64,000 nt of DNA from Cribrihabitans_A pelagius (lineage in GTDB: Bacteria > Pseudomonadota > Alphaproteobacteria > Rhodobacterales > Rhodobacteraceae): assembly GCF_048820915.1 (NCBI RefSeq), contig NZ_JBMERR010000006.1, forward strand, positions 124,001 to 188,000, in the 5' to 3' direction. Within the stretch, counting starts at the first letter, position 1; the number at the start of each line of letters is the position of its first letter. Shown piece after piece: positions 27,413 through 35,743 of this stretch. The notes under the pieces are model-generated. The model saw only the letters and a list, made by a program, of their open reading frames with translations. It made no database searches and was not told the DNA's origin. The position numbers were made by a program, and so were the translations under genes.

Positions 27413-28633
27413 ATGGAAACCTTCACGCTCGGCGTTGCCCTGTTCACCGTGATCGTGCTGGCGCTGGTGACCATCATCCTGGTCGCCCGCTCCCGCCTGG
27501 TCTCTTCCGGCAACGTCAACATCACCATCAACGGTGAAAAAACCATCTCGGTCCCCGCGGGCGGCAAGCTGCTGCAGACGCTCGCGGCCGAGAAGCTGTT
27601 CGTCCCTTCCGCCTGCGGCGGCGGCGGCACCTGCGCGCAGTGCCGGGTGCGGGTGCATTCCGGCGGCGGCTCGATCCTGCCGACCGAGGAAAGCCACATC
27701 ACCAAGCGCGAGGCCGCCTGCGGCGACCGGCTGTCCTGCCAGGTTGCGGTCAAGCAGGACATGGATATCGAGGTCCCCGAAGAGGTCTTCGGCGTCAAGA
27801 AATGGCGCTGCAAGGTGCGTTCGAACGAAAACGTGGCGACCTTCATCAAGGCGCTGGTGCTGGAACTGCCCGAAGGCGAGGATGTGAACTTCCGCGCCGG
27901 CGGCTACATCCAGATCGAAGCGCCCGAGCACCGGCTCAAGTACACCGACTTCGACATCGAGGAGGAGTACCGCGAGGATTGGGACCGCTTCAATCTGTGG
28001 CAGTATGAATCCGTGGTCGACGAGCCGGTCGAGCGCGCCTATTCGATGGCCAACTACCCGGACGAAAAAGGCATCATCATGCTCAACGTCCGGGTCGCCT
28101 CGCCGCCGCCGGGCTCAAGCGACATTCCGGCCGGCAAGATGTCCTCTTACATCTTCAACCTGAAGCCCGGCGACGAGGTGACGATTTCCGGCCCGTTCGG
28201 CGAGTTTTTCGCCCGCGACACCGGCAAGGAGATGGTCTTCATCGGCGGCGGCGCCGGCATGGCGCCGATGCGCAGCCACATCTTCGACCAGCTGAAGCGC
28301 CTGAACACCAACCGAAAGATCAGCTTCTGGTACGGGGCGCGCTCGAAGAAGGAGATGTTCTTCGTCGAGGATTTCGACCAGCTGGCGGCGGAAAACCCGA
28401 ACTTCGAATGGCATGTCGCCCTGTCGGACGCGCAGCCGGAGGACGATTGGAAAGGCTACACCGGCTTCATCCACAACGTGCTCTACGAGGAATACCTCAA
28501 GAACCACCCGGCGCCGGAAGACTGCGAGTTCTACATGTGCGGCCCGCCGATCATGAACCAGTCGGTGATCAACATGCTGCTGGAACTGGGCGTGGACCGC
28601 GAGGACATCATGCTCGACGATTTTGGCGGCTGA
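27413..28633 (+). CDS. nqrF: Na+-NQR subunit F, NADH-oxidising
   Basis: A 406-residue entry-point subunit. One N-terminal membrane helix (about residues 4-26) is followed by a ferredoxin domain with C68, C74, C77 and C109, the same spacing as in the Vibrio cholerae enzyme. Next come the FAD domain (ERAYSMANYPDE) and NADH domain (FIGGGAGMAPMRSHIFDQL, CEFYMCGPPIMNQ). It takes hydride from NADH. The last of the six contiguous nqr genes, ending in front of a strong terminator; apbE and nqrM follow further on. Confidence 0.97.
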   Translation: METFTLGVALFTVIVLALVTIILVARSRLVSSGNVNITINGEKTISVPAGGKLLQTLAAEKLFVPSACGGGGTCAQCRVRVHSGGGSILPTEESHITKREAACGDRLSCQVAVKQDMDIEVPEEVFGVKKWRCKVRSNENVATFIKALVLELPEGEDVNFRAGGYIQIEAPEHRLKYTDFDIEEEYREDWDRFNLWQYESVVDEPVERAYSMANYPDEKGIIMLNVRVASPPPGSSDIPAGKMSSYIFNLKPGDEVTISGPFGEFFARDTGKEMVFIGGGAGMAPMRSHIFDQLKRLNTNRKISFWYGARSKKEMFFVEDFDQLAAENPNFEWHVALSDAQPEDDWKGYTGFIHNVLYEEYLKNHPAPEDCEFYMCGPPIMNQSVINMLLELGVDREDIMLDDFGG

Positions 28634-28657
28634 GCCGGATCTTCGCAAGGAAACAAA

Positions 28658-28690
28658 AAGCCCCGGATGCCATCATCCGGGGCTTCTTAT
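28658..28690 (+). terminator. Rho-independent terminator after nqrF
   Basis: A perfect 12-bp stem (AAGCCCCGGATG / CATCCGGGGCTT) with a 4-base loop is preceded by an A-run and followed by CTTAT. It can work in both directions and lies between the convergent nqrF and CBS-domain genes. Confidence 0.9.
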
Positions 28691-28735
28691 TGTGACGGGC
28701 CTTCTTGACCGAACGCCCCGCGCGGGCACCGGCAG

Positions 28736-28782
28736 CCGGAATTCGACCCGAATTCCGGGCCGGAAAAATCCGATTTTTCCGG
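28736..28782. repeat. Two adjacent perfect palindromes
   Basis: The first, 28736-28758, has 10-bp arms CCGGAATTCG / CGAATTCCGG around ACC. The second, 28760-28782, has 11-bp arms CCGGAAAAATC / GATTTTTCCGG around a single C. They are separated by one base and share the CCGGAA...TTCCGG termini. Located in the convergent gap after the nqr terminator. The T-run in the second could terminate the minus-strand CBS gene, but two near-identical ended dyads in tandem look more like a REP-type dispersed element. Confidence 0.7.
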
Positions 28783-28805
28783 CGCCCGCAGGGAGCGCCG
28801 CGCCC

Positions 28806-29330
28806 CTAGCCGACGATCATCTGCTTCATCCGGAGCGCCTCGTACTCGAGTTCCTCCAGCCGGTAGTTCACCACATCGCCGATGGTGATCATGCCGCACA
28901 GCGCGCCGTCCTTCACCACCGGCATGTGGCGGAAGCGGCCTTCGGTCATCACCTTGGCGACGTCGATCAGCAGATCCTCCGGCGCGCAGGTATGCACTTC
29001 GGCGGTCATCAGCTCCTCGACCTTCTGCGGCAGCGTGTGGCCCGGCGTCTCCGCCATGCGGCGCACGATGTCCCGCTCCGACAGGATGCCCTTCAGATCG
29101 CCGTTCTGGTCGGTCACCACCAGCGCGCCGATGCGCTTGTCGCGCAGGATCTCGACCACATGGCCGATAGTGTCGGCGGGCCGGATGCCGTGGACCGCGT
29201 TGCCCTTCTTTTTCAGAAGCTTGGCAACGGTCGACTGAGAGTGCGACAGATTGGACTCGGCCGATTGGCTGTAAGTATGGTGGTCTTCCTTGTCGCCCCG
29301 CGTCGGAGGTTGATAAGAGAATGGTGCCAT
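28806..29330 (-). CDS. CBS-domain pair protein
   Basis: A 174-residue protein with two CBS domains (about residues 35-95 and 105-165), for example GIRPADTIGHVVEILRDKR and IGALVVTDQNGDLKGILSERD. Such stand-alone Bateman modules sense adenosine nucleotides and modulate partner proteins. A charged 30-residue N-terminus precedes them. ATG 29330 is chosen because GAGGAGC lies about seven bases upstream; a longer frame to 29420 has no such site. It is on the minus strand within the nqr-apbE-nqrM region and convergent with nqrF; a link with energy sensing is only an inference. Confidence 0.9.
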   Translation of the reverse strand: MAPFSYQPPTRGDKEDHHTYSQSAESNLSHSQSTVAKLLKKKGNAVHGIRPADTIGHVVEILRDKRIGALVVTDQNGDLKGILSERDIVRRMAETPGHTLPQKVEELMTAEVHTCAPEDLLIDVAKVMTEGRFRHMPVVKDGALCGMITIGDVVNYRLEELEYEALRMKQMIVG

Positions 29331-29389
29331 AGGTTTTGCTCCTCTTGCTCCTGCATCAGGCCTTATGGGTATCTTAACCCGGCTGTGCC

Positions 29390-29629
29390 ATGCGAAAAGG
29401 AAAATTCCTCGGCAGCGCAAAGAATTATGTGAAGGAAAAAAGTTTGGGCGATCTCTACCTGACCCCGGTGAGCGGGGTGGTGCTGGTCTTTGTGGTGGTG
29501 GTCTGCGGCCATCTCTACCGGCAGAACTGGAAGACCCAGCCGCCGGGCGCGCGGCTCAGGGCCTGGCTGTTCGGCGTGCCGGCCGCGCTTGGCCTTCTGG
29601 CGCTGGCCTTCCTGCCGCTGAAGTACTAA
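29390..29629 (+). CDS. Small membrane protein, two predicted helices
   Basis: A 79-residue protein with a basic N-terminus (MRKGKFLGSAKNYVKEK), a hydrophobic segment near residues 25-42 (LTPVSGVVLVFVVVVCGHLY) and a second near residues 61-76. It is divergent from the CBS gene and upstream of apbE in the same direction. I do not recognise the family. A role near NQR assembly is possible from position but has no direct support. No strong ribosome binding site is visible before the ATG. Confidence 0.6.
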   Translation: MRKGKFLGSAKNYVKEKSLGDLYLTPVSGVVLVFVVVVCGHLYRQNWKTQPPGARLRAWLFGVPAALGLLALAFLPLKY

Positions 29630-29710
29630 CTGCTGACAGACTGCCGACGGTTTGACTCTGGCCCGCGGCAGAGGCATATGGGCGCGAATGTTTCTGCCGG
29701 AGGTCGCCCG

Positions 29711-30736
29711 ATGCCCAAATGGTTCCTGCTTGCCTTGATCCTGCTCGTGCCGGGCTGCTGGTTTGGAGACGATACCGAAACCCTGCGCCTGTCGGGCCAG
29801 ACCATGGGCACGGCCTACAACATCACCGCGACCGGCCCCGGGCTGGAGGAGGCTGCGGTGTCGGCCGAGGTCGAAGCCGCCCTGGCAGCGGTCAACGCCA
29901 AGATGTCGAACTGGGACCCGGCCTCCGAGGTTTCCACCTTCTCTGCCTCGGAGACGATCGATCCGGTGCCGGTCTCGGCCGAGTTTGCCACCGTCATCGC
30001 CGCCGCGGATGAGGTGCACGGCAAGAGCGGCGGCAAGTTCGACGTGACCCTCGGGCCGCTGATTGAGCTGTGGGGCTTTGGCCCGCGCAAGCCGGAAGAC
30101 CCGCTGCCGACCGATGAGAGCATCGCCAGCGCTTTGGCCGAGGTCGGCCAGGGCCGGCTGCTGACGCTGGACCGCGAGGCGGGCACGCTTTCGAAGGCTG
30201 CGCCGGGCGTCGGCATCAACCTCTCCGCCATCGCCAAGGGCTACGGCATCGATGCGGTCGCAGCCGCGCTGGAGGACGCGGGTGTCACCGATTACATGGT
30301 CGAGATCGGCGGCGACCTCTACGCCAAGGGAGAGAACCCCGACGGCAACCCCTGGCAGATCGGCATCGAGAAGCCCGAAGCCGGCGCCAAAGCGGTTCAA
30401 CTTGTGGTGCCTGTGAGCAACCGGGGGCTCGCGACCTCCGGCGGCTACCGCAACTACTTCGAGCATGAGGGCACGCGCTATTCGCATATCCTCGACCCTG
30501 TATCCGGGCGGCCGGTGCGGCACGCGACCACCTCGGTCACGGTGGTCGCGGAGGATGCGATGACGGCGGATGCCTGGGCCACCGCGCTCCTGGCCGCCGG
30601 CAGCACGGATGGGCTGAAGCTTTCTGAGACCCACGGGATTGCCGCTTTCTTCATCGACAGGGATGTGGCGGCGGACGCCGATGCCTATATCACATCGCAA
30701 AGCAGCGCCTTCACCGCGCTGATGCCGCAAAACTGA
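29711..30736 (+). CDS. apbE: FAD:protein FMN transferase ApbE (lipoprotein)
   Basis: A 341-residue periplasmic, membrane-anchored flavin transferase that attaches FMN to the threonines of NqrB and NqrC. A signal peptide with lipobox LLVPGC is seen; the mature protein would start at Cys16. Family motifs include SGQTMGTAYNI near the N-terminus, GINLSAIAKGYGID, VEIGGDLYAKG and SVTVVAEDAMTADAWATAL with the Mg/FAD-contact Asp. ATG 29711 is preferred over an upstream in-frame ATG at 29678 because GGAGG lies eight bases before it and the signal peptide then begins at the N-terminus. It precedes nqrM by 24 bases. Confidence 0.95.
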   Translation: MPKWFLLALILLVPGCWFGDDTETLRLSGQTMGTAYNITATGPGLEEAAVSAEVEAALAAVNAKMSNWDPASEVSTFSASETIDPVPVSAEFATVIAAADEVHGKSGGKFDVTLGPLIELWGFGPRKPEDPLPTDESIASALAEVGQGRLLTLDREAGTLSKAAPGVGINLSAIAKGYGIDAVAAALEDAGVTDYMVEIGGDLYAKGENPDGNPWQIGIEKPEAGAKAVQLVVPVSNRGLATSGGYRNYFEHEGTRYSHILDPVSGRPVRHATTSVTVVAEDAMTADAWATALLAAGSTDGLKLSETHGIAAFFIDRDVAADADAYITSQSSAFTALMPQN

Positions 30737-30760
30737 ACTCGGGATATGTGAGGAACGGGC

Positions 30761-30997
30761 ATGACCACTTTCCTTCTGGCGTTTGGCATCCTGCTCATCG
30801 TGACGGTGGGCATGTCGCTGGGCGTGATGCTGATGGGCAAGACCATCAAGGGCAGCTGCGGCGGTCTGAACGCGATTTCCGGGGCCGACAAATGCGTGGT
30901 CTGCTCCAAGGACATCGACCCGGACAGCCCGCTGCGCGAGCGTCTGCAATGCCCGCGCGCCAAGCAGATGGCCGAGCGGATGGCGGTTCAGGACTGA
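30761..30997 (+). CDS. nqrM: NQR maturation protein NqrM
   Basis: A 78-residue protein with one N-terminal membrane helix and four Cys (GSCGGLNAI, KCVVCSKD and a later LQCPRA), matching the NqrM (former DUF539) family. NqrM is needed to deliver iron for the intramembrane cluster coordinated by NqrD/NqrE. It follows apbE closely with GAGGAACGGG before the ATG and ends before a terminator. With nqrA-F and apbE this completes the set needed for a working Na+-NQR. Confidence 0.95.
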   Translation: MTTFLLAFGILLIVTVGMSLGVMLMGKTIKGSCGGLNAISGADKCVVCSKDIDPDSPLRERLQCPRAKQMAERMAVQD

Positions 30998-31060
30998 GCC
31001 TCCGCGGCGCCGGTTCGGCTGCAAACGGGGGCCAAACCCTATTCCCTTCCGATCTGACGG

Positions 31061-31088
31061 AAAGGCTGCCCGCCCGGGCGGCCTTTTT
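31061..31088 (+). terminator. Rho-independent terminator after nqrM
   Basis: An 8-bp GC-rich stem (GGCTGCCC / GGGCGGCC, one G-T pair) with a 4-base loop, preceded by AAA and followed by TTTTT. It closes the apbE-nqrM unit. Confidence 0.85.
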
Positions 31089-31429
31089 GCACTTCCAGGT
31101 CTCCAGTCCGATGCCGTGAGGTCCGCCGCCGTCATCGCCCTGGACAGAATAGCGGTCAGGAGTGGCTGGCTTAGCACGTGAATGATTACTTGGCCGGGCC
31201 GGAACATTTGGGGCCGGGCTGCTTGGCAAGAGGAGAGGGACACCGCTGCAAACCGGACTGCAGCGGCCCGGTGCAAGACGGTGCAAGTGTCCATCGGACC
31301 GCAATTTGGAACGCCAAGCTTAGAACGGCCGCGGCCGGATGTCTCAGGCCGGGGCTGAAGCGGGCGAACCTGCCGGTGCAGACCGGGTACGAGGCCACGA
31401 TCCGGAATCCGCTCTGCATCATCGCCCCG

Positions 31430-31980
31430 GTCCGGGCCGTGCCAGTGCAGGCGCTGATGAAACCATCACGCCGAAGTTCGCCCGGATGTTCGCGCGCTTG
31501 GTCGGCATGGTGCCGGCCGCCGCGCCTTTCTGCCGGATCCAGCGCAGCACCGCCTGCGCCGCGGTCTTGCCGAAGCCCTCGCGGGTCCCGGTAAAGTTCG
31601 CGTGTCCGGAAACCCCGTGCCGCGCCACGAGGCATTGGAAGGATATTGCGATGCCCCTGTCCGACGCGGCGGCCAGCAGCGCATCCGAGTTCGACGCGGG
31701 TGAAACTCCACGTGGCTGGCAACCAGCGGCGCATCAGTGATCACCGCCGCGTCCCCTCCAGATAATTCAACGAGAGCGCGATACCGCCCGGGCGGGCGGC
31801 CCAGGCAAGCCCAGAACCTCGGCATAGTCCGGATGCAGCTTCTTCAGGCTTGCCCCGACCGAGGACTGGAAGGCCGCCCCGGCGGAATTGCCCGGATGCG
31901 CATTGGCGGTGACGCAGAGCTTCTCCCGCGGCAGCCTTTGTTCACCGGGGTCTCCAAGGCACGTCGTATATGATCTGACA
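31430..31980 (-). pseudogene. Aldo/keto reductase remnant, frameshifted and N-terminally truncated
   Basis: Three segments in different minus-strand frames line up in order with an aldo/keto reductase. First, about 31930-31770: REKLCVTAN... SLKKLHPDYAEVLGL, matching the PREKLFVTTK and SLKKLxxDYVDLxLxHWP regions. Next, about 31775-31695: TDAPLVASHVEFHP, matching PLVANQVEYHP. Last, about 31690-31440: GKTAAQAVLRWIRQKG and TMPTKRANIRANF, matching the coenzyme-binding end. At least two frameshifts separate them and the part with the catalytic Tyr is missing. The gene is inactive. Confidence 0.7.
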
Positions 31981-31995
31981 GTAACTATGGATCGC

Positions 31996-32700
31996 ATGAC
32001 GGGGCAACTGCCCGTACCTGAGGCCGCCAAACTCATCCCCGGCGGAGCAGCCGCGGCCATGAACGTCTCCTGCGGCCAGTGCCGCCCCGATGCGGTTCTT
32101 GAGGTTCCCGGCGCGCGCTTCGGCGCCGCGGGCTCACCGCGGTACCTGACCCCGATCCACCTGATCGCGGCCGGCGACTTGTTCGCCGCAAGGGCGGCGG
32201 CCATGTCGCCAAGCCGGACCTGCTGAACCGGTTCACCGGCGGACTCTGCCCGTTGAGGACTAGCCGGACTGAGCCGCCGAGGGTCTGGCAGATGATCATC
32301 GCCGAACACTTGGGCATCTGTAAAGTGACCTCGGGCACCGTCCTTGGACATGCAGCGCGAAGCCGCGGTCAAGCGGCCCGGCATGCTCATCTGGGCTGGC
32401 ATGGAGACCTTCGCCGCTCCCGCGACCGGGAGCGGCGTGATGAACGTCTCCGCCCGGGGCGAGCCCATCGTCAGCCGGGACGGTATCGAAGGTGAGGAAT
32501 GGATTTTCTTCAAAGCCATTACGCCGGATGCGGCAATCATCCGCGCTGCCACCGCGCGCTCCTGCGGCTTTGAAGACATCACCATGCGGTCGCGCAAACC
32601 GGTGTTCTTGGGCAATTTCATCACCAACGCCAGGTTGGCAGCGGAGGATGAGGCCGGCCAGATCTTATTTGCAGCGGCAGGAGGTGACCCGTGTGTCCCG
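31996..32700 (+). pseudogene. CoA-transferase family I remnant (acetate/acyl-CoA transferase, YdiF-like)
   Basis: Plus-strand segments in changing frames resemble the N-terminal half of a YdiF-type CoA-transferase. They include EAAKLIPGGAAAAMNVSC with GSPRYLTPIHLIAAGD (about 32025-32185), KPDLLNRFTGGL (about 32210-32245), then EEWIFFKAITPDAAIIRAATA with ITMRSRKPVFLGN (about 32490-32630), which corresponds to GEEYLFYKAxxIDVAIIRGTTAD. The glycine-rich CoA loop and the second domain with the catalytic Glu are absent. At least two frameshifts. It faces the aldo/keto reductase remnant back to back. Confidence 0.65.
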
Positions 32701-33169
32701 GCGCTGTTTGATCAAGCGGACCGCCCAGGGCCGGGCAGGGACGGAAATCGTGCCCGGCCTCGGCCCGTAGCGCGATATTCTGGACCAAGCCGCAACGCCG
32801 CTGGCGGTGGCTGAAGGGCTGTTGCCGATTGGGGGCCGTCCTCCTGGGTCTGCTACGGGGGGCCCCGCTTCTGGTGTTCGTGGACCGGGTCGCGGGGCGA
32901 GGGCGAGGACAAGGCGGCTGCGGCCGTGCCGCCCGAAAGCCTTCGCAACCGCGGGCCCGGTGCCTCCGTGCTGATCAAAGCGCTGGCCGGCCGCGCCGCA
33001 GCCATGCTGCCTTGCCAGCCGGAGGGGCTGGATCTCGCGGATAAACGGATGTCGAACCGCGCGCTTCTGGCCCTGGCCGCACCGATTGCGGGGAGGAACG
33101 CAATCCGCAAGCGGCCTCACGTGCGAGCGGCTCGTGGCAGTGCCGCACCGGGCCGGAGGGAGCCGGATG
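32701..33169. other. Non-coding or decayed segment, no recognisable gene
   Basis: GC-rich sequence after the CoA-transferase remnant. Open frames on both strands are compositionally driven and none shows a family motif. Some minus-strand segments could be further decay of the electron-transfer-flavoprotein gene that begins at 33398, but I could not align them with confidence. Confidence 0.5.
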
Positions 33170-33398
33170 CATTCTCATATGAAGGCGCGCTGCGGCTGGA
33201 AGAGAGCCGCCGCATCGCCCTGCCGCCCGTCCTCCGCGCAGATATGAACAGCCCGGCCGCAGTGGCGCCGGACGCGGCGGAATTGCCTGCGGCCAGCACG
33301 GTCACGTCACCCAGGGATTTGGCGGCGGTTACCGCCCTGGCGGTGGCGTCCAGCGCCAGCTCGCCGTTGGTCACTTCAGCCAGGAGAAGAACAGCCAT
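33170..33398 (-). pseudogene. Electron transfer flavoprotein alpha subunit (etfA) 5' fragment
   Basis: From ATG 33398, with GAGGGGGG directly upstream, the minus strand encodes MAVLLLAEVTNGELALD and AVTAAKSLGDVTVLAAG, an excellent match to the EtfA N-terminus. After about 50 residues the frame shifts (ICAEDGRQGDAAALF in the next frame corresponds to VLxAEDxxxxHxLAE) and then similarity is lost near 33170. The FAD-binding domain is absent, so the gene is dead. No etfB was found beside it. Confidence 0.7.
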
Positions 33399-34041
33399 CA
33401 CACCCCCCTCATAGCCCGCGGCTTCACCGCGGGGCCCCAGGCGCGCAGACCCGGCGCCCCGACGCCCGGCATACGCGGTCAGGCAGCAGATTGTCGGTGC
33501 CAGCCTGCCAATTTCAGAGGCGGTTGCCAGCGGCTCGATTGGGGGTCTGTGCGCGGCTCCAGTCCAGCCCCATGCCGCGCAGTGTGCACAACGCCGGCCT
33601 TGCCGGGCCCAATACCAACCAGGCGGCGGAACGCCATCGTCCTGTGCCGGTCCAAATGGGCGGGGCGGGTAGGGCCGGACCGTGCTTGGGCGGCGGGTTA
33701 GATCGCCCGGGCCGGGGCGGTAGGCGGCCCCGCCTACGGAGAAGCTCAATCTGCATCGAGTCATTCCTTAAAAGCGGGGACACGCATGCCGCCGCCGCCC
33801 GGGGGTGATTTGGCCGGCGGCGCAGGGGATCCTGTTAGTGGCACGCGGCGCGATCACTCAACCCAAGTCCTCGGTCTGGCCGCCGTGCGGGTACAGGCAC
33901 AGCGCCTCGCCCGGCAGGTTTCTGCTGGCTGCCGGCCGCCGGGTTAGCCATCCCGGCGGCAATCAGCCCCGGCTGTGCGACGACGTGCCGGTTCCGGCCT
34001 GAGGCGAGGCCGGCAGCGGTCTTTTCATAAACGGGGGCGGC
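33399..34041. other. Intergenic or decayed segment, no recognisable gene
   Basis: About 640 bases between the etfA fragment and the efflux gene. Open frames exist on both strands but have Arg/Pro/Gly-rich translations without motifs, as expected from random GC-rich DNA. No terminal inverted repeats of an insertion sequence were recognised. Confidence 0.5.
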
Positions 34042-35475
34042 TTAGCCTCCGGTGCCCGCAGGCGTGCCCGCAGCAGCGGCGGTCCCGGCTTGGACGGCTG
34101 CGGCGGGCGACTGATACCGCGCCCAGCCCTTGCCAAGCGCCACATTCAGCCGGGACCAGGAAATCGCCAGGTCGCGGCGGGCGGAGATCAGGTTCAGCTC
34201 GTTGTCGCGCAGCGCCTCTTCCGTGGAGAGCAGGTCGAACAAGGTGATTTCGCTGGCACGGAAGGTCTCCCGTGCAAGATCCGCAACCTTGGTGCCAAGC
34301 GACACCGCGCGCGCTTGGGCGGCGGCGCGATCGCGCGCGGCGCGCAGGCTGCTTTGACGGGTCTGCACCTGTTCCACTCCGGTGCGGACCGCGGCGCGGT
34401 AGTCGAATTCCGCCGCCTTTGCATCCGCCACGGCCCGGTCGCGGAAGGACCGCAGCACCGGCAGGTTGAACACCGGCACATTCAGCGCCGGACCGATGGA
34501 ATAGAGGTTCGGCGTGCTGCGCCCGGCCTGCACGCTGCCGGAGATCTGCAGCGAAGGGTAGAGCTCGGCCTCTGCAACCCCGATGCCGGCGGTGGCGCTG
34601 CGCAGCTGCGCTTCGGCCAGCAGCACGTCGGGACGGTTGCGCAACAGCGCGGCGGGCACGCCCAGCTCGGGCTGGGTGGCGGGCGCCGGCTGGCCATATC
34701 CGCTCTGCATCGCGGTAAAAATTTCGCTGGCGTCCCGGTCCAGGAGCGTGGCCAGCGCATAGACCGAGGCTTCGTAGTTGGCAATGAACGAGGGCAGGTC
34801 GGCCTTGGCGCTGACGACCTGAAGCTTGGTGCGTTCAACATCCAGCGCCAGCGCCGCCTGGGCCTCCTGCAATTCCTGGACCAACTGCAAAATCTGCTCC
34901 CGCAGGCTGATGGTCTTGCGGGTCACCGCGGCGCCGCGCTGGAAGAAACGGGCCTCGATATAGGTGGTTGTGATGGCGTCGAGAATGGCCAGCCGGGTGG
35001 TCGTCATCGAGTAGAACTGCGCGTCCCGGTCGGCGACCGCGCGCTCCGAACGGCGCTTGAACTCGCCGAACAGGTCGAAGACATAGGAGGCGTCCAGACT
35101 GGCATTGTCGCTGCGGGTGGAATTGTCTGCGGATTCCTGGCGCTGGAAGGTCGAGCTGGCGTCGAAACCGCCGCTCACTTGCTGCGGCTTGCCGGTGCCG
35201 CGCAGCACGGCTTCCGCCCCCTTCAGCCGCTCGCGGGCGGCCAGAAGATCAAGGTTCTGGCTCAGCCCCAATTGCACCAGCCGGTTCAGTACCGGATCGT
35301 TCATCCCCTCCCACCAGGCCTCGGAGGCTGCCTCGACGGTCGCAAGGGAGCGCGATTGGTAGTAATGCGCCGGCACGGCGAAGTCGGGCCGGCTGTAGTC
35401 TACCCCCACGGTGCAGCCGCACAGGAAGGTGCCGGCCAGCAGCAGGGAACGGGCTGTCCACTTGGATCTGCTCAT
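34042..35475 (-). CDS. Outer-membrane efflux lipoprotein (NodT/CusC family, TolC-like)
   Basis: A 477-residue outer-membrane factor. A signal peptide with lipobox (LLAGTFLCGC) gives a lipid-anchored Cys near residue 21. Two OEP repeats follow, with family features AWWEGMNDPVLNRLVQLGL near residue 60 and RNRPDVLLAEAQLRSATAGIGVAEAELYP in the middle (positions about 285-315), and EITLFDLLSTEEALRDNEL near the end. It forms the exit duct of a tripartite pump, but no membrane-fusion or inner-membrane pump gene is adjacent. ATG 35475 is used; an upstream extension to 35745 lacks a signal peptide. The C-terminus is Ala/Gly-rich. Divergent from an aldehyde dehydrogenase gene. Confidence 0.92.
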   Translation of the reverse strand: MSRSKWTARSLLLAGTFLCGCTVGVDYSRPDFAVPAHYYQSRSLATVEAASEAWWEGMNDPVLNRLVQLGLSQNLDLLAARERLKGAEAVLRGTGKPQQVSGGFDASSTFQRQESADNSTRSDNASLDASYVFDLFGEFKRRSERAVADRDAQFYSMTTTRLAILDAITTTYIEARFFQRGAAVTRKTISLREQILQLVQELQEAQAALALDVERTKLQVVSAKADLPSFIANYEASVYALATLLDRDASEIFTAMQSGYGQPAPATQPELGVPAALLRNRPDVLLAEAQLRSATAGIGVAEAELYPSLQISGSVQAGRSTPNLYSIGPALNVPVFNLPVLRSFRDRAVADAKAAEFDYRAAVRTGVEQVQTRQSSLRAARDRAAAQARAVSLGTKVADLARETFRASEITLFDLLSTEEALRDNELNLISARRDLAISWSRLNVALGKGWARYQSPAAAVQAGTAAAAGTPAGTGG

Positions 35476-35743
35476 GTCTTGCCTCAGGGTGCTGCGGGTC
35501 TCGGGGCCGCGGTTCTTCGGCAGCCTAGCCGCCAGTATCGTCCGCAAACCAATTTTTTGCGCTTTCGGGCCGCATTTGCACCCAACTGATGCAGCACGCC
35601 CACAACCGGACGGTCTTCGCGGTGGTTTCACGGTTTGCGGTCCGGCCGAAGGCCCGCTGCGGCGCTTGACCGGTGCCGCGGCGGCGTCCACTCTCCCGCC
35701 CAGGCTGGAGCGCGCCAATTGCGCAGCAAGGGAGAAAGACCGC

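Noticed and set aside
31767..32627. Minus-strand open frame of 286 codons as a genuine gene
   Set aside because: Only its last ~60 codons have similarity (aldo/keto reductase); the remainder is antisense to the CoA-transferase remnant.
33117..33764. Minus-strand 215-codon open frame as a full gene
   Set aside because: Only the part from ATG 33398 is similar to EtfA, and it soon shifts frame; the upstream half has no motif.
31089..34041. An insertion sequence or transposase in the decayed region
   Set aside because: No DDE-type motif, terminal inverted repeats or target duplications were recognised; the remnants are metabolic genes.
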